From: Cercophora sp. LCS_1
Taxonomy: Eukaryota > Ascomycota > Sordariomycetes > Sordariales > Lasiosphaeriaceae
Direction: 5' to 3'
DNA length: 64,000 nucleotides
NCBI GenBank assembly: GCA_036250225.1
Contig: JAPZLL010000008.1
Coordinates: 744,001-808,000, forward strand
The position numbers and the translations under genes were made by a program. Below are positions 12,283 to 23,768 of this stretch, piece by piece. The notes beneath the pieces were generated by a model. That model was not told where the DNA came from. It saw only the letters and a program-made list of their open reading frames with translations, and made no database searches. Positions within the stretch are counted from its first letter, which is position 1. Each line of letters opens with the position of its first letter.

Positions 12283-13430
12283 CTAAGGCGCGCCGCCCCG
12301 TCCAGCACCACCGCCACCGCCGCCGCCCATCATGTTGCGAGCCCTATAACACGTTAGCTGCGTACTCAAACACCTGACGGCGCCCACTTACATCTCAGCG
12401 ATGTTTGGGTCCGACATCAACGAGCTGATATCCGGCATCCCGCCACCGCTTCCAAACTGGTTCGCCATCTCCCTCAACCGCGGGTTGCCCATCAGGTTTG
12501 CCATCATGTCAGGGTTGCTCATGAGGTTCTGTGCCATGGACGCAAACATGGGGTTGTTCATGATGCTCGAAAAGTCGGGCATCCCACCGCCGCCACCTCC
12601 TCGTCCACCGCCAAACATGCCGGCCAAGTCGCCCAAGCTTGGCCCACCGGCACCGGCGCCAGGCCCACCCCTGGCTGCGGGTGCCTCATCAAATGCACCA
12701 CCCGCCTCTTCCGCGGCAAGCTCGTCAACTCTGCGCTTAGCCGTCTCGTAGCCCTTCTTCATCGCCTCGCTTCCTCCGTTACCTTCGTACTCAATGCCCT
12801 TCTTGTACGCCTCCATCGAACCCTTGGCGTCACCCAGCGCGAAACGCGCCAGACCCAGACGTGACCACGCCTTGGTATACTTAGGGTCGATCGCGACGGC
12901 AGCCTCGGCATCGGCCTTGGCGGAGGCGTGATCGCGAGCAGCGCTGTGTGCAGCGGCACGGTTGGAGAGGAAAACGGCGTTGCCGGGGTACAGGGCAAGG
13001 GCCTGGGTATAGAGGTCGATCGCGGTGGGGTAGTCCTTTTGCGCCATGGCAGCGTTGCCCTTGGACTTGAGCGCCTCGGCCTGCTTCTTTTGTTCCTCGG
13101 TCGGCGCGGCTGTTGTTGGCACGGCAGCGGCGGCGGGCTTCGCCGCTGCGTTGCTGCCTTTGAGCTTTTCGTAGACAGAGTAGATCTGGAGGAGGTTTTG
13201 CGAGCCGATAGCCGCGGTTAATGCGGCCTTGTCGGAGGGGTCGATCCCGAAGGCCTCGGCAATGCACCCGACGGCGACATCGATCGAGTCTTTGTCGTCG
13301 GCTTGAAGGGTGCCGTCGGTCAGTGAAGTCGTCAGGAAATCGCAGATGGCCAGCGCCAGGCGCTGCTTGCTCGTGGTAGCCTAGCGGGGTTAGCTTGGAA
13401 GGGGTCGGATTACGAAAGAGGAATCACCAT
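12283..13430 (-). CDS. SGT2: Small glutamine-rich TPR co-chaperone Sgt2/SGTA
   Basis: Captures newly made tail-anchored proteins and passes them to the Get4-Get5/Get3 targeting machinery through chaperones bound to its TPRs. The exons are 13430-13428 (the ATG alone), 13380-12392 and 12343-12283, with introns of 47 and 48 nt; the total is 350 residues. The N-terminal dimerisation/Get5-binding helices begin MATTSKQRLALAICDFL. Three TPRs cover about residues 100-215 (KGNAAMAQKDYPTAIDLYTQ, NRAAAHSAARDHASAKADAE, SRLGLARFALGDAKGSMEAY). The C-terminal Gly/Met-rich, NPM/NPDM-containing substrate-binding region ends in poly-Gly. An exon made of a start codon alone is unusual but phase-perfect. Confidence 0.93.
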
Positions 13431-13905
13431 TTTAAGATGTGTTAGGGTAGCGAAGGAAGTAGAGGGATGTTTGGACGTAGAGGTTCAGGTTCTGCGCAGA
13501 GTTTATGGCAGGGAGGATTTCTGCCCGTTTACAGGTGTGGTCTCGGCCGTCTTCCACGCCAGTCGATGGCGGGGTTGTTCGAGGCGGCTTGGCGCCCCGC
13601 TGGCTTATCTTATCAGAGCCAAGGGTTGGGGTTATTTCGTCCTCCCTCTTCTCTGGTCTCATCACCAAATCTTTCCAAAGATGCGCGGATTTTCAGAGCA
13701 ACTAACTCAGACCAGCGCTTATCACGAGGACACTCTTGGGTGGAATGCGGCCGCAAGAGGGGCCCTCAATTTAAATGGACGCACTACATCAGACCGTACT
13801 ACATCAGAGGTCGCCATCAGGCTCACAACCAAAATAAATGTTGCGCTCTGCATCTAAACAAACAAAATTGGACCTTGCGTCCGAGAAGAACTCGTCACGC
13901 AGGTT

Positions 13906-14736
13906 TCACGCCCACTTGCGTGTCAGCCCCCAACACGACCCCGTCAACCCGCCAGCAGCGGCAATCAAGTGCTTCTCGCCTCCGCACATCTGGAGGTGCT
14001 CCATACGCGCCAGAACGGCAAAATTGACCTCCCACTCGTACCCATCTTCGTCGGGTTTGTCGAAGTATTCAATGTCCCAACTCATGACGCGGCCACCCGT
14101 CAGACACGTTTCGAGCACCTTTAGGATGGTCTGCTGGCCGTGATCCCACCCGGCATATCCGGCGCCCCGGAACTTGAAATGGCTCCCCGAGTGGAAGCGG
14201 CTCATGGCTTCGCACGTTCCATACGGCTCGTGCGGCGGCGGCCAGGGACGCATGGTGCGTTTGACGCGCGCCTCGAAGGCGATGGCTGGCTTCTTTAATC
14301 GGCCGCCAAACTTCCAGTTCATAGGGTTGTCTGGGCCCGACCCACAGCCATGGACGATATCCTTAAAGGCATTGCGGCACTCGTCACGGTCAAACGAGGT
14401 CACAGACTTGCGTTCAATGATAAACTCGTGCTCCTCGGGCGTGCTGATGGCGTAGCTGCGTGATACTGACAGCTTGTCGTCCATGTCAACTTTGTTACAG
14501 AAATCGTGGTAGTTGTCGTTCATGACCTCGACGGTGGCATAGCCTCGCCGACCCTCGTCTCGGTAGCACTTGAAGTCTTGGCTGACTTCGCAAAGCTCGG
14601 CCGCTTGGTTTAGCACGGCGCCGCGGATTTCGGTGATCTTGGCGACAGCAAAAGATGCCATGGCATGGTGGCCCAGGGTGTTGGGGTGGAAGAGTCGGTG
14701 TAAGGGGTCAAGCCATTGCTCGACCGCCCCCGGCAG
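13906..14736 (-). pseudogene. 5'-truncated secreted SGNH/GDSL hydrolase (C-terminal part only)
   Basis: The frame opens after a stop at 14739-14737 and enters at WLDPLHRLFHPNTLGHHAMA, the Asp/His catalytic block V of fungal SGNH hydrolases. It then runs through the Cys-containing C-terminal domain typical of secreted fungal GDSL proteins (residue clusters GCGSGPDNPMNWKFGG, GTCEAMSRFHSGSHF, GYAGWDHGQQT) to a stop at 13906. The nucleophile block GDS, the oxyanion blocks and a signal peptide are absent; upstream sequence to about 15,000 codes for nothing SGNH-like. A possible acceptor lies just before 14718. I read it as a remnant, though an unrecognised distant 5' exon is possible. Confidence 0.6.
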
Positions 14737-14739
14737 TTA

Positions 14740-15685
14740 AAAGCCAGGTGGTGAGCATCCAGGAAGCGTTGGCGCGGTGCGAGGATCAAGCTTGCTAGGC
14801 GCCTCGGCGCGCGGGTTGACGGGTTGCCAAAGTCGCGTGCGGTAGATGGACCTGTGGACGCCTTACATGTCGGCATCCCCATCAGCGTTGCGACGTTCCG
14901 CCTGGGCATTGACGACCATCTCCTCGGCTGCTTCTCGTGTCAGGGCAGGGATGCGGGCGCGGAGCTCCTCGACCGGGTCCATGGCGTTTTGTATGAGAAA
15001 CTAACTACGACACCCATTTGCAGCGTCGCAATGGAGAATTGGCAAGATGGCAAGAATAAAAACTGAGTCTTAGAACCAAGCCAAAGCAGGCAAAGAGTCG
15101 TGAGATGTAAGGCGTGGGAGATTGGAAACAATGGTGTCTCCGGCGGGGCTGGTGATAGTGCTTGCTTGGTGCAGTTTGTAGGGTCCAAAATGGCGTGTCT
15201 AACTACAATGATGCGCAATGCAGGTACGGAAACTACTGTCAGGGGGGACCCCGTTGGTATTATTTTTATTCAGGGTCCCTGTAAGAAAGGGTCCTGGTGG
15301 CTTGGAGGGCTGCGATCCGAGATCGGTTAACGTGAGGGGACCACAGCGCTGGTAACGTGGTCCTCACTCCTCCCTCAACGTCCCCTGTCTCATCTAAACG
15401 AAGACTACGCCTTCAAGTGGGATACAAAGGCAAATAGTGTGTGCGATGCAATCACACAGTTGCAGCAGCGCCTTTGATATGGTACGACAACTCCATGGCC
15501 TTGCGCTTCCCCCGCGAGAGCCGCGGTAAAGACACGAGGAGTTGATTCCTCCCGCGTCCCTCGTCTCTCCGGCCCTTGACTTTTGCTTATTCCCTCACCC
15601 GGAGCTCGCAGCATTCCTCCAGAGGTCGTGTTGGCCGTGCCACTCCTTCGATATTCTGGATCATCATTCAAAGAACACCGCTAGG
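14740..15685. other. Intergenic with one weak minus-strand open frame
   Basis: A minus-strand ATG near 14983 begins MDPVEELRARIPALTREAAE and ends after 39 codons at TAA; the same frame then continues open to about 14740. It may be an exon of a lost gene or a remnant, and I do not recognise it. The rest holds the presumed promoter of the LysM gene. Confidence 0.3.
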
Positions 15686-17605
15686 ATGTTGTCGACGACG
15701 AGCCTTCGACTTGCCATCACGGCTCTACTCTCACTCTCAGTGAAAGCCCAGGACTCGTTGCCAACAGGACCAACCTTCCCCAACGTTGCTCCCAACTGCG
15801 ATGCCTTCCACACGGTTGTCTCTAGTGACGGCTGCTGGGACATCACCGTCACGTACGGCATAACGCTCGCCAACTTTTACGAATGGAACCCAGACATCGA
15901 GGACGAGTGCGCGACCAACTTTTGTTTGGGCTACTCGTACTGCATCGGCGTAGGCTCCTCCCCTCCGGCAAGCAGCAGCAGCATCGCCAGTAGTTCCAGC
16001 CCACCGTACAGCAGCGTATCTTCCTCGTCGATGTCCTCGTCCATCACCTCGGCTCCCAGCAGCAGCGCCAGCAGCAGACCCTACACAATCCTCCATCCCA
16101 TCACAGAGTACAACCTCACCACCATCCCCGTGGAAACCACCTTCCCATCCTCGCGCACGCAGACCGGCCAACCAGCAGCCTGCACAAACTGGCACCTTCC
16201 CAGCGCCCACGAGGACTGCGAGAAGATCGTAGCAGGATCCTCCAGTCTCCAGGATGTCACCGACCTGGCCGAATGGAACCAACCCTAGGCGAAGACTGCG
16301 GCGCGGATGGCGGTTATGCGTCGGCATCAACTCAACATCAACATACGACCCTGATTTTCTCACCGAGGACGTGACCTCCGTCGATCTCCCGACTGCCACC
16401 ACTTTCACACCTGCCGCCTATCCAACCATCCCACCTTACGTCTTTGAGCCGACGCACGCTGGGACAGTGGCGGGGTGTCTGCAATATGCCATGGCTGAGG
16501 CGGACGACACATGCGCTGACTTTGTAGACGGGGAGATGCTGACCGAGGCTGAATTCTTTGCTTCGAATCCCGGTCTAGACGACGTCTGTGACGGGTTATG
16601 GGTGAACTACGACTGTCAGTTCCTCCCTCTTTTGTCTGATGAAAGCTAACACGTCACGATAGACTGCATCGTCGGCCCCTCCGGAATCCAAGGCTATCCA
16701 ACCCCTACCACAACCGTCGCCCCGACACCCACCCCCTCCGGCCAAGCCGCCACCTGCGTCCGCTGGCTCAAATCAGGCGCGGGTCTCGACTGCGCAAGCA
16801 TCGCCCGGGCCTTTGGATCCTTCTCGGAAGAATTCGTTTCCTGGAACCCCTCCGTCGGTCCAACGTGTAAATCTCTCCGTCCCGCGTCATGGTACTGTAT
16901 CGGTGTGTCTGCCACTCCGACGACAAGAACTACACCGCTTGTTCCGGATATCCCTACCACTGTTGGCGCTTCATTCCCTACGCAGACGGACGTCGCGGAT
17001 CCGTGTGAGAAGTGGTGGTTGGTTGGGAAGAATGATGATTGTGAGAGGATTGCGTATCTGCATGATATCGAGGTTGCGGAGTTTTTGGAGATGGATCCCG
17101 CGGTTGGGATGACGAGCTGTGAGAGTCTTGCGAGGGATGTTTATGTTTGTGTTGAGACCCCTGCGCCGGTGGCTTCTAGTAGCAGTGTGGTGAGCAGTGT
17201 GGCCAGCAGCTCGGTTGCGTCGAGTAGTGTGCCGCCATCGAGCACGTCGTCTGCGCCGATTAGCACGCCTACGCCTACTCAAGTATGTTTCTTCCTCCCA
17301 TTCTGTGTTTCTTTTCGCTGACGAGATTCGAATAGGTGGGCAGTATGACGGCTGGCTGTCGTAGGTTCTACCTCGCCCAGTCTGGTGACGGATGCTGGGG
17401 TGTTGCGGATGCCGCGGGTATCACCTTGTCGTAAGTCCCCCGTTCGCATATACTGCTTGACGGAGCTAACAGCCAAAGGGATTTTTATCTCTGGAACTCG
17501 GGCCTGAATGGTGACTGCTCTGGTCTGTGGCTTGGGTAATATTACTGCATTGGATTGGCTGGACCGACGACCACCATTTCGAGTGGACCGCCGGTGCCGA
17601 CGTGA
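15686..17605 (+). pseudogene. Secreted multi-LysM protein, inactivated
   Basis: ATG 15686 starts a signal peptide (MLSTTSLRLAITALLSLSVK) and a secreted Ser-rich protein with six LysM-like modules, each a Cys-bounded 45-residue unit ending in YCIGV-type sequence. Such proteins bind chitin oligomers in the wall or apoplast. Introns 16615-16662, 17283-17335 and 17431-17478 splice in frame. Three lesions are visible. A one-base loss near 16280 (module 2 reads EWNQP then TAG 16286-16288 instead of EWNP..). A second one-base loss lies near 16316. A TAA at 17537-17539 stands where module 6 should read GYYYCIG. Beyond 17605 the tail is lost or spliced onward. The frameshifts could be assembly errors, but three lesions favour decay. 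Confidence 0.75.
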
Positions 17606-17906
17606 GTTTGTGAGATTCTGATTGTGGGCGGTGTTGGTGCTGTTGCTGAGCTTCTTCGATCAACGCATTCTTGTGGACCGCTCGTCGTGTCTCCATCGCT
17701 TATATGACCTGGATGATTGAAAGCCTTGGTGTTTGATTTGTTTCGATCCACGATGCCTTGTCTTCCGTCTCCATGTCCCGATCACATTACATTACCTCCG
17801 ACCTGTGAATCCCGAAACCAAGTATAGACGGTTTCCCCCCAATCTTTTCGGAAATCCTTTGTCGCCGGCTTGCCTGCCCCTGATCTGACCCCTCGCCACA
17901 ACTCAA

Positions 17907-18908
17907 TTACAAATACGGCCGCAAAACCTCCATCGTGTGCCCCCAAACCCTCTCCTGCGCCTTCTCCCTCAACTCTTTCATAACCTTCAAATTCGGCGTC
18001 CAATTACACCGAAAGTTCACCAAAAACAATCCACCCTTGCCCTTTTCTCCAACAGTATTGACACCCTTCTCCCCTGTCCACGACACACCCCGTCCACCAT
18101 AAGCCGCACTCGTACTCAAAAACAAGTTCCTCTGCCCGGAAACCTCATCGCTAATCGAAACCAACTTGATCAACGGCCCAAGGAACAACCACACAAACCA
18201 CCCCCACGCCGAATTCGGATCCATTCCCCTGTTCACATTCCCCGTGCTCACCCACCCGGGCCACGAATGGATAAACGTCACATCCGGATTCTCCTCCGCC
18301 AACTTATCGAGCGCCACAGAGTTCATACACCCGTATTGCGTCTGCGCTTTGATCCCGCTGAAACTCCCCGGTTTTTTCAAATCCAGATCATCCAGGTTAA
18401 CCGAGGATACGCGCTCCAGGCCACCGGCTAGGACGCTCACCACACGGGGTGCTTCGGCTTTTTGGAGAAGTGGGAGTAACTGCTTGATGAACAAGATCCG
18501 GGAGTAGTACTCCAAACTCTGCGCTACTTCGATCCCCTCGGATGTTTCAACGCGCGAAGCCATGGGTGCGTAGCCCGCTGTGAGGAAGAGGAGGTCTACC
18601 CGGGATTCCGCGCGTTTGATTTCGGCGCAGATGCGGGATGTTTCGGAGAGGAGGGAGTATTCGCCTTCGGTCCATATGATTTCGGCACGGGGGTTGATGG
18701 TATTTAGTTCGGAGATGAAGGTCTGAGCGGATGGGTATGAGGATTTCCGACCGATGAGGTAGATGCGTGTGCTTGCGCCTGTTGAGACGAGGGCGCGGAG
18801 GGTTAGTTTACCGATGCCTGAGGTGCCACCGGCGAAGACAGCGATGCGCGGGGCTGTGTTGTCGTTTAGGAGGGCGTTGGAGGTCAGGATTGAGGCGTTG
18901 GAGACCAT
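17907..18908 (-). CDS. Short-chain dehydrogenase/reductase family protein, atypical active site
   Basis: Intronless 333-residue protein. The Rossmann dinucleotide loop is near the N-terminus (VFAGGTSGIGKLT, the TGxxxGxG position), LLFLTAGYA takes the place of NNAG, and HSWPGWVSTG is the post-catalytic loop. At the YxxxK position the sequence is QYGCMNSVAL, so Lys is replaced by Ser. This occurs in a fungal SDR subgroup often found near secondary-metabolite genes, but nothing of that kind is adjacent. Substrate unknown; cytosolic by default. ATG 18908 is chosen because conservation-like sequence starts there; the frame is open 60 codons further upstream without recognisable content. Confidence 0.8.
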   Translation of the reverse strand: MVSNASILTSNALLNDNTAPRIAVFAGGTSGIGKLTLRALVSTGASTRIYLIGRKSSYPSAQTFISELNTINPRAEIIWTEGEYSLLSETSRICAEIKRAESRVDLLFLTAGYAPMASRVETSEGIEVAQSLEYYSRILFIKQLLPLLQKAEAPRVVSVLAGGLERVSSVNLDDLDLKKPGSFSGIKAQTQYGCMNSVALDKLAEENPDVTFIHSWPGWVSTGNVNRGMDPNSAWGWFVWLFLGPLIKLVSISDEVSGQRNLFLSTSAAYGGRGVSWTGEKGVNTVGEKGKGGLFLVNFRCNWTPNLKVMKELREKAQERVWGHTMEVLRPYL

Positions 18909-19494
18909 TTTGTTGGTGGTTTGGAGGTGTGGTGATGTAGACGGCGGGAAGGTAGTGAAGCAGTTGGCTGGGATATTTATTGTAGTAAAATGCGCCGGAG
19001 GTTCGGCCGACGGGTGGTCTTTAGGCCGACTGCAGCGGCAGGGATGGGCAGGCAACCGCTTGGTTCTAAAGCACCTTCCTTCGGACATTTTATGTGTGCA
19101 CAGACGTGTACTTGGATCATCGTCGACACCAACGACAATTGCAGTTGGTCATCGACTGTCACTTTGCAAGGCTTCTAAAGCAGCGATGCATATCGCGGCA
19201 CAACATCATGCCTGCACCGGTAGCTATCAGGCTACCCTCCAGTCGACGCCGAAGTCCTAGGACCCCCTCGCACAATGTTTCAACATGCAACAATGTCGTC
19301 TCCGCCGTCGAAAATAGAGTTTCTGTGGACCGAGTTCAGCAAGAAATGCCGGTAGGCTGATGCAATTTCCAAGATGGACCCCCTCGAGATCTTCTCTTCA
19401 ATCACTCTGCTCAGTGCAGGTCGGACATCGTTGCCAAATCGACGGAGACAACTCGCACACCTCACGCTCCGGTCCACAAGTTAACACCACTTGA
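18909..19494. other. Intergenic, no supportable gene
   Basis: Upstream of the SDR gene and of the ankyrin remnant; only short overlapping frames. Confidence 0.45.
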
Positions 19495-21134
19495 ATGGAT
19501 ACCGGCAACAGCCTACCGTCATGTGGGTTTCTCCGCCTCTCATGGGAGACGATGCTCTCGATCATCAACTTGATGGACGCCAAGAGCATGAACACAGCAC
19601 GGACAAACAAAGTCTTTCATCACTCAATGAGCCGCTTTCTTTACGAAAGGAACGTCAAATCCGACGGTGCTTCGTGCGTTCCATGGTCTGCTGAGCACGG
19701 CCAGCTTTCAACGCTCAAGCTCGCACTTAGGGCCGGCGCCGACGTGACTACTGCTTACCCCCATCATCCATCGGGGGGCTACTATCACAAATCCGCAGTT
19801 TCACGACAAAAAAATCTCATTGCCGGGTGGTAATATACAACGCCTCTTCATCTCGCCGCCCAAAGCGGCTACGAATTTTTGGTGTCGTGGCTTCTTTGAC
19901 CAAGGATCTACAATTGACGCTCTGTCGACGGGGGGACACACATATTTTTCAAGGTATTCCCACCAATTACTCGCCTCATCTCCTTCCCTTGGCTCCTCAC
20001 GCCATATGTCGCAAAAACGTCAAGCTTGCAAACGAACTCCTCAATCGGGGAGCTTCCGGTCCCAGAACCAAGGAAAGCACAGTCCCACAGGCTACGCCTT
20101 TCCACTGGGCGGCTGGAAATACCCTGGTTCCAATCTTGAAGCGTCTTGCCATGGATCCGGGCTTCGAAATCAACACCACCGATCCCCGGGGCAATGCAGC
20201 CCTGCACTACTGCGCGGAAATGTTCCGCGCAGCAAAGAAACGTCACCGCAACACCATCCAAACACTCCTTGACTTGGGGCCGACTTGGAAAGGCACAACC
20301 GAGACGGCAACACTCCCCTTTTTGCTGCGCTGGATAAGGGTTATTTTGACGCCGCCAACTTGCTCGTCGAATTCGGGGCAAACACCCTCCGCCGTCCAGA
20401 CCAGACCAACAGGACTCACGCACTTCTATTTGTAGCCTGTGGAGCGGGAATGACCGACTGCCAAAGGACCAAGGCGGCTCGAATTCTCAAGCCGGTTCAC
20501 CGTTGCACTAGGCTCCTCGTTGAGCCTGGCGTCGACATTGGGGAGCTTCATGAGGCCCTCATGTGCGCTTGCGAGACCGGAGACCTGGGTGTGGTCAAGA
20601 TTTTACTTGAGAGCGGTGCTTCCCCTATTGCACACAAGGGAAAAAATGCACTGTGTTCTGCCCGGAGGACATACACGGTCACCGCCGGTCACCGCCGATG
20701 ACACTACGCAATGGATCGAGCAGATATGTCAGGGGTGCAGTGCATCTGCCGCATTCTCGGTCGTTGTTAGCGCTACTTTCAGGGAGTGCGTTCTCTTTGA
20801 AGCTGTCAAAAACCGGAATGAACCGATTGCTTTCGCTTTGCTACAACCTGAATATCGGGATGTATGGGCTGGTCGTCGTGGGTCCTTCAAGCGTTTCTAT
20901 CGTTCAGATGATGCATTTGAAACAACCTTGCACGCTGCGTGTCGATGGGGACACCCACCCGTCATCCGAGCTCTCATTGCGAACGGTGCCGATTTCAACC
21001 CTCTTGACTGGAATAACGACGGGAATGCCGCCGATTCCAACTTGAGGACTCCGATGATGATAGCGCTTACTCACATGCCGGCCAGCCAAATGCGGGCGCT
21101 TTTTTTCAGGGGTCGCAAGGAGTCGTCGGCATAG
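19495..21134 (+). pseudogene. F-box-like plus ankyrin-repeat protein, multiply frameshifted
   Basis: The N-terminus (MLSIINLMDAKSMNTARTNK, then FLYERNVKSDGAS) has the F-box-like helix pattern that precedes ankyrin repeats in many fungal proteins. Ankyrin units follow: GQLSTLKLALRAGADV, TPLHLAAQSGYEFLVSWLL, GNAALHYCAEMFR, GNTPLFAALDKGYFDAANLL, LHEALMCACETGDLGVVKIL and LHAACRWGHPPVIRALIANG. They are spread over different frames, with breaks near 19,820, 19,898 (an extra T turns LLDQG into a stop), 20,285 and 20,690. At least four frame changes with no plausible introns make this a dead gene. Confidence 0.75.
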
Positions 21135-21734
21135 CTGTCTCTGAACCTTGGCGCCATCGTATATGGAAAGAATGGAAGGTGCTCTCTGCATCGACTCAGC
21201 GTGAGGTTGAGTTGGGATGCTGATGGGGAAATTCAGACCAGTTGGACGCAATCCCACTCTTCACTGGCTTTTGTACCAGATAGGTAGTCATGGTTCCATG
21301 TTGCCATGCTCTCTGTCATTGGGGCAGTATTGATTCACGCTTCGCGAAGTCATTTGAAGAAATCTACACGCCTCGCGTGTGACTCTGGCGACCCTGAGCT
21401 AACTTTCAGAATTTCTTCGGGTGCTGGTTCAGTCATTAAGAAGCAGGCAAACGGCTAACTTTATTTGATTCGCTGGTGTAACATCTCAATTAATTGAGTT
21501 CCATGCTGGTGTAACGACCCTCGCCGCTTTGACAGGTACCGGTACTACGCCATTTCTCCATGGCGGCGCCACAACCTGATGCATCAAATGTCCGGGCCTC
21601 ATTCTTGGTGCCAAGCTGTGGCTGCAGCTAGGAAACCCGCTCATACTGCCTCAGCGCCTTGCCCTGAGCCTATATCACTAAAATGGTCACTGACCCACGG
21701 CTTCTTCACTGTCCGTTCCAACAATGTCGACGCC
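21135..21734. other. Intergenic / promoter of the ferric reductase
   Basis: No gene recognised. The downstream frame is open upstream of the chosen ATG from 21,579, but the added 52 residues precede the signal peptide and look non-coding. Confidence 0.45.
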
Positions 21735-23768
21735 ATGAAATCCATTACGACCACCATCTGGGCACTGTCCCTTTCCAACCCGGCCCTCGCCGCCGGCCCG
21801 GCATTCCTCACCGGCTACGGCTTCACTCCCTACGACCCTCTCTGCGCCGAATCATGCCTCCGCTCCCTTTCATCCTACATGCTAGCCTGCAGCCCAGCTA
21901 GCGACGACCACAGCCACAGCCACATGTCATCCACGCCCCCCGAGTGCTACGCCGACGACACGCCGTTTCTGACGTCCGTAGCCTGGTGTTTCCACTCCCG
22001 CTGCGCCTCGTTCAACATCCCTGTCTCCAAACTCCAACGCTTCTGGGAACAATCCGTCACCGGCACGCCCAAGGTGGCCCCTAAATGGCCCTACTCCGTC
22101 GCCTTGGCGAATATCACCTCCCCTCCGACATACCAGCTCGGTTCGGATGATACGCATCTAAACCAGACTTCTCTTGTCGTGGAAACGACGTACCTCGCCC
22201 AATGGAACGTCCTAGGCGGTGTAGCGCGCGAGGGACTCGTCGAATCAAACTATAGCTTCGCCATCATCTTCACATCTCTCGGTCTTCCCATCCTCCTCAC
22301 ACTCCTCTGGCACCTCCCCGTCACCGTCCGCATCATCCGCTCCCTAAACCCCTACATCACATACCCAGCCCTCATCGGAACATACCAAGTCCGTCCCCTC
22401 CCCTATCTCCTCGGAAACGGCCCAACCGTCGCCCAAACCCTCTACATCGCCCTCTTTTTCGCCCTGAACGTCGTCCTCACCGCCGTGAGTTACACCTCCG
22501 CCCAACCAAACGCCTGGTTTGCGGACACATACCATGAAATCGGCGCTTATGTGCTCTACCGCACCGGTACACTGGGTTTCACCCTCCTCCCGATTTTGAT
22601 ACTCTTCGCGGGTAGGAACAACATCCTCTTGTGGGTGACCAACTGGTCGCACTCCACATTTTTGCTACTCCATCGCTGGGTGGCACGGGTCTTTACGCTG
22701 TATGTAGTCGTGCATTCGATTATTGGATTGAGGGTCTACGCCGCGAATGCGAATACGACATGGTGGATCTGGGGCGCTGTTGCGACAATCGCGACTGTGG
22801 CATCGACGCTGGGAAGCGGGTTGTACGTACGCAAGGGACGGTATGAATTGTTTCTGGTCTCGCATATCCTGTTGGCTGTGTTTGTGGTGGTTGGGTGCTG
22901 GTATCATGTTACGATTTGGTATGGAGCTATGGGGATTCCGTGGCCGGAGGTGAGTTGGGGGTATGAGGTGTGGGTGTACTTTGCGGTAGCAGTGTGGTTC
23001 TTTGATCGGGCGGTGCGGGTTGGGCGGGTCGTAAAGGGCGGGGCGTTGAGGTCGAGGGTGACGGAGCTTGGAGACGGGTATGCGAGGGTCGATGTGCCGA
23101 GTGTGAGGTGGGGGACGGAGCCGGGGAAGCATGTGTATGCCTATTTTCCGACGTTGGATTGGCGGAGGCCGTGGGAGAATCATCCGTTTTCGGTGATTCC
23201 GACTTGTTTGTTGCGGGGTGAACGGGGAGGGGAGGTGGAGGAGAGGGATGAGGAGAAGCAGAACGGTATTGTGAGGACCAGGGTTGTATCTGATGGTGGA
23301 GCCGGGATCACGTTGTTCATCAAGAAGGAGGGTGGTATGACGAGGTTGTTGAAGAGCCAGAAGGAGTTGTTGACGCTGTTGGACGGGCCGTACACGAATA
23401 ACAACACGAGGGAGGTGTTGCGTTGCGACAGGGTGCTGTTGATTGCCGGAGGCATTGGCGTCACTGGTGTCTTGCCTTGGGCGCACAATCACCGGAATGT
23501 CAAGTTCGTCTGGGGCGTTTCGGAATCGGCGCACGCGTTGGTTGATGCTGTCGAGTTGGGTGGCATCGCTGAGAAGGAGGTGAGGATTGGCAGGCGTTTC
23601 GATGTGGCCGAGTTGATTGAAGAGGAGGCGAGCGCTGGCTGGGATCGAGTTGGCGTGGTGGTATCTGGTCCTGGAGGACTTTGCGATGACGTCAGGGCGG
23701 CGGTTGCGAAGGCCGGGAGGAATGGGAAAACCGCGTTCGAGCTGGAGGTTGATGCTTATTCGTGGTAG
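21735..23768 (+). CDS. Ferric/cupric reductase transmembrane protein (FRE family)
   Basis: Moves electrons from cytosolic NADPH through FAD and two haems across the plasma membrane to reduce extracellular Fe(III) or Cu(II) before uptake. Intronless, 677 residues. ATG 21735 starts a signal peptide (KSITTTIWALSLSNPALAAG) and a Cys-rich extracellular domain of about 140 residues. Then come six to seven membrane segments with paired haem-ligand His in HRWVARVFTLYVVVHS and SHILLAVFVVVGCWYH. The FAD motif is HPFSVIP and the NADPH loop is AGGIGVTGVLPW; the C-terminus FELEVDAYSW is family-typical. It is an intact gene among broken neighbours; no siderophore or permease gene is adjacent. Confidence 0.93.
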   Translation: MKSITTTIWALSLSNPALAAGPAFLTGYGFTPYDPLCAESCLRSLSSYMLACSPASDDHSHSHMSSTPPECYADDTPFLTSVAWCFHSRCASFNIPVSKLQRFWEQSVTGTPKVAPKWPYSVALANITSPPTYQLGSDDTHLNQTSLVVETTYLAQWNVLGGVAREGLVESNYSFAIIFTSLGLPILLTLLWHLPVTVRIIRSLNPYITYPALIGTYQVRPLPYLLGNGPTVAQTLYIALFFALNVVLTAVSYTSAQPNAWFADTYHEIGAYVLYRTGTLGFTLLPILILFAGRNNILLWVTNWSHSTFLLLHRWVARVFTLYVVVHSIIGLRVYAANANTTWWIWGAVATIATVASTLGSGLYVRKGRYELFLVSHILLAVFVVVGCWYHVTIWYGAMGIPWPEVSWGYEVWVYFAVAVWFFDRAVRVGRVVKGGALRSRVTELGDGYARVDVPSVRWGTEPGKHVYAYFPTLDWRRPWENHPFSVIPTCLLRGERGGEVEERDEEKQNGIVRTRVVSDGGAGITLFIKKEGGMTRLLKSQKELLTLLDGPYTNNNTREVLRCDRVLLIAGGIGVTGVLPWAHNHRNVKFVWGVSESAHALVDAVELGGIAEKEVRIGRRFDVAELIEEEASAGWDRVGVVVSGPGGLCDDVRAAVAKAGRNGKTAFELEVDAYSW

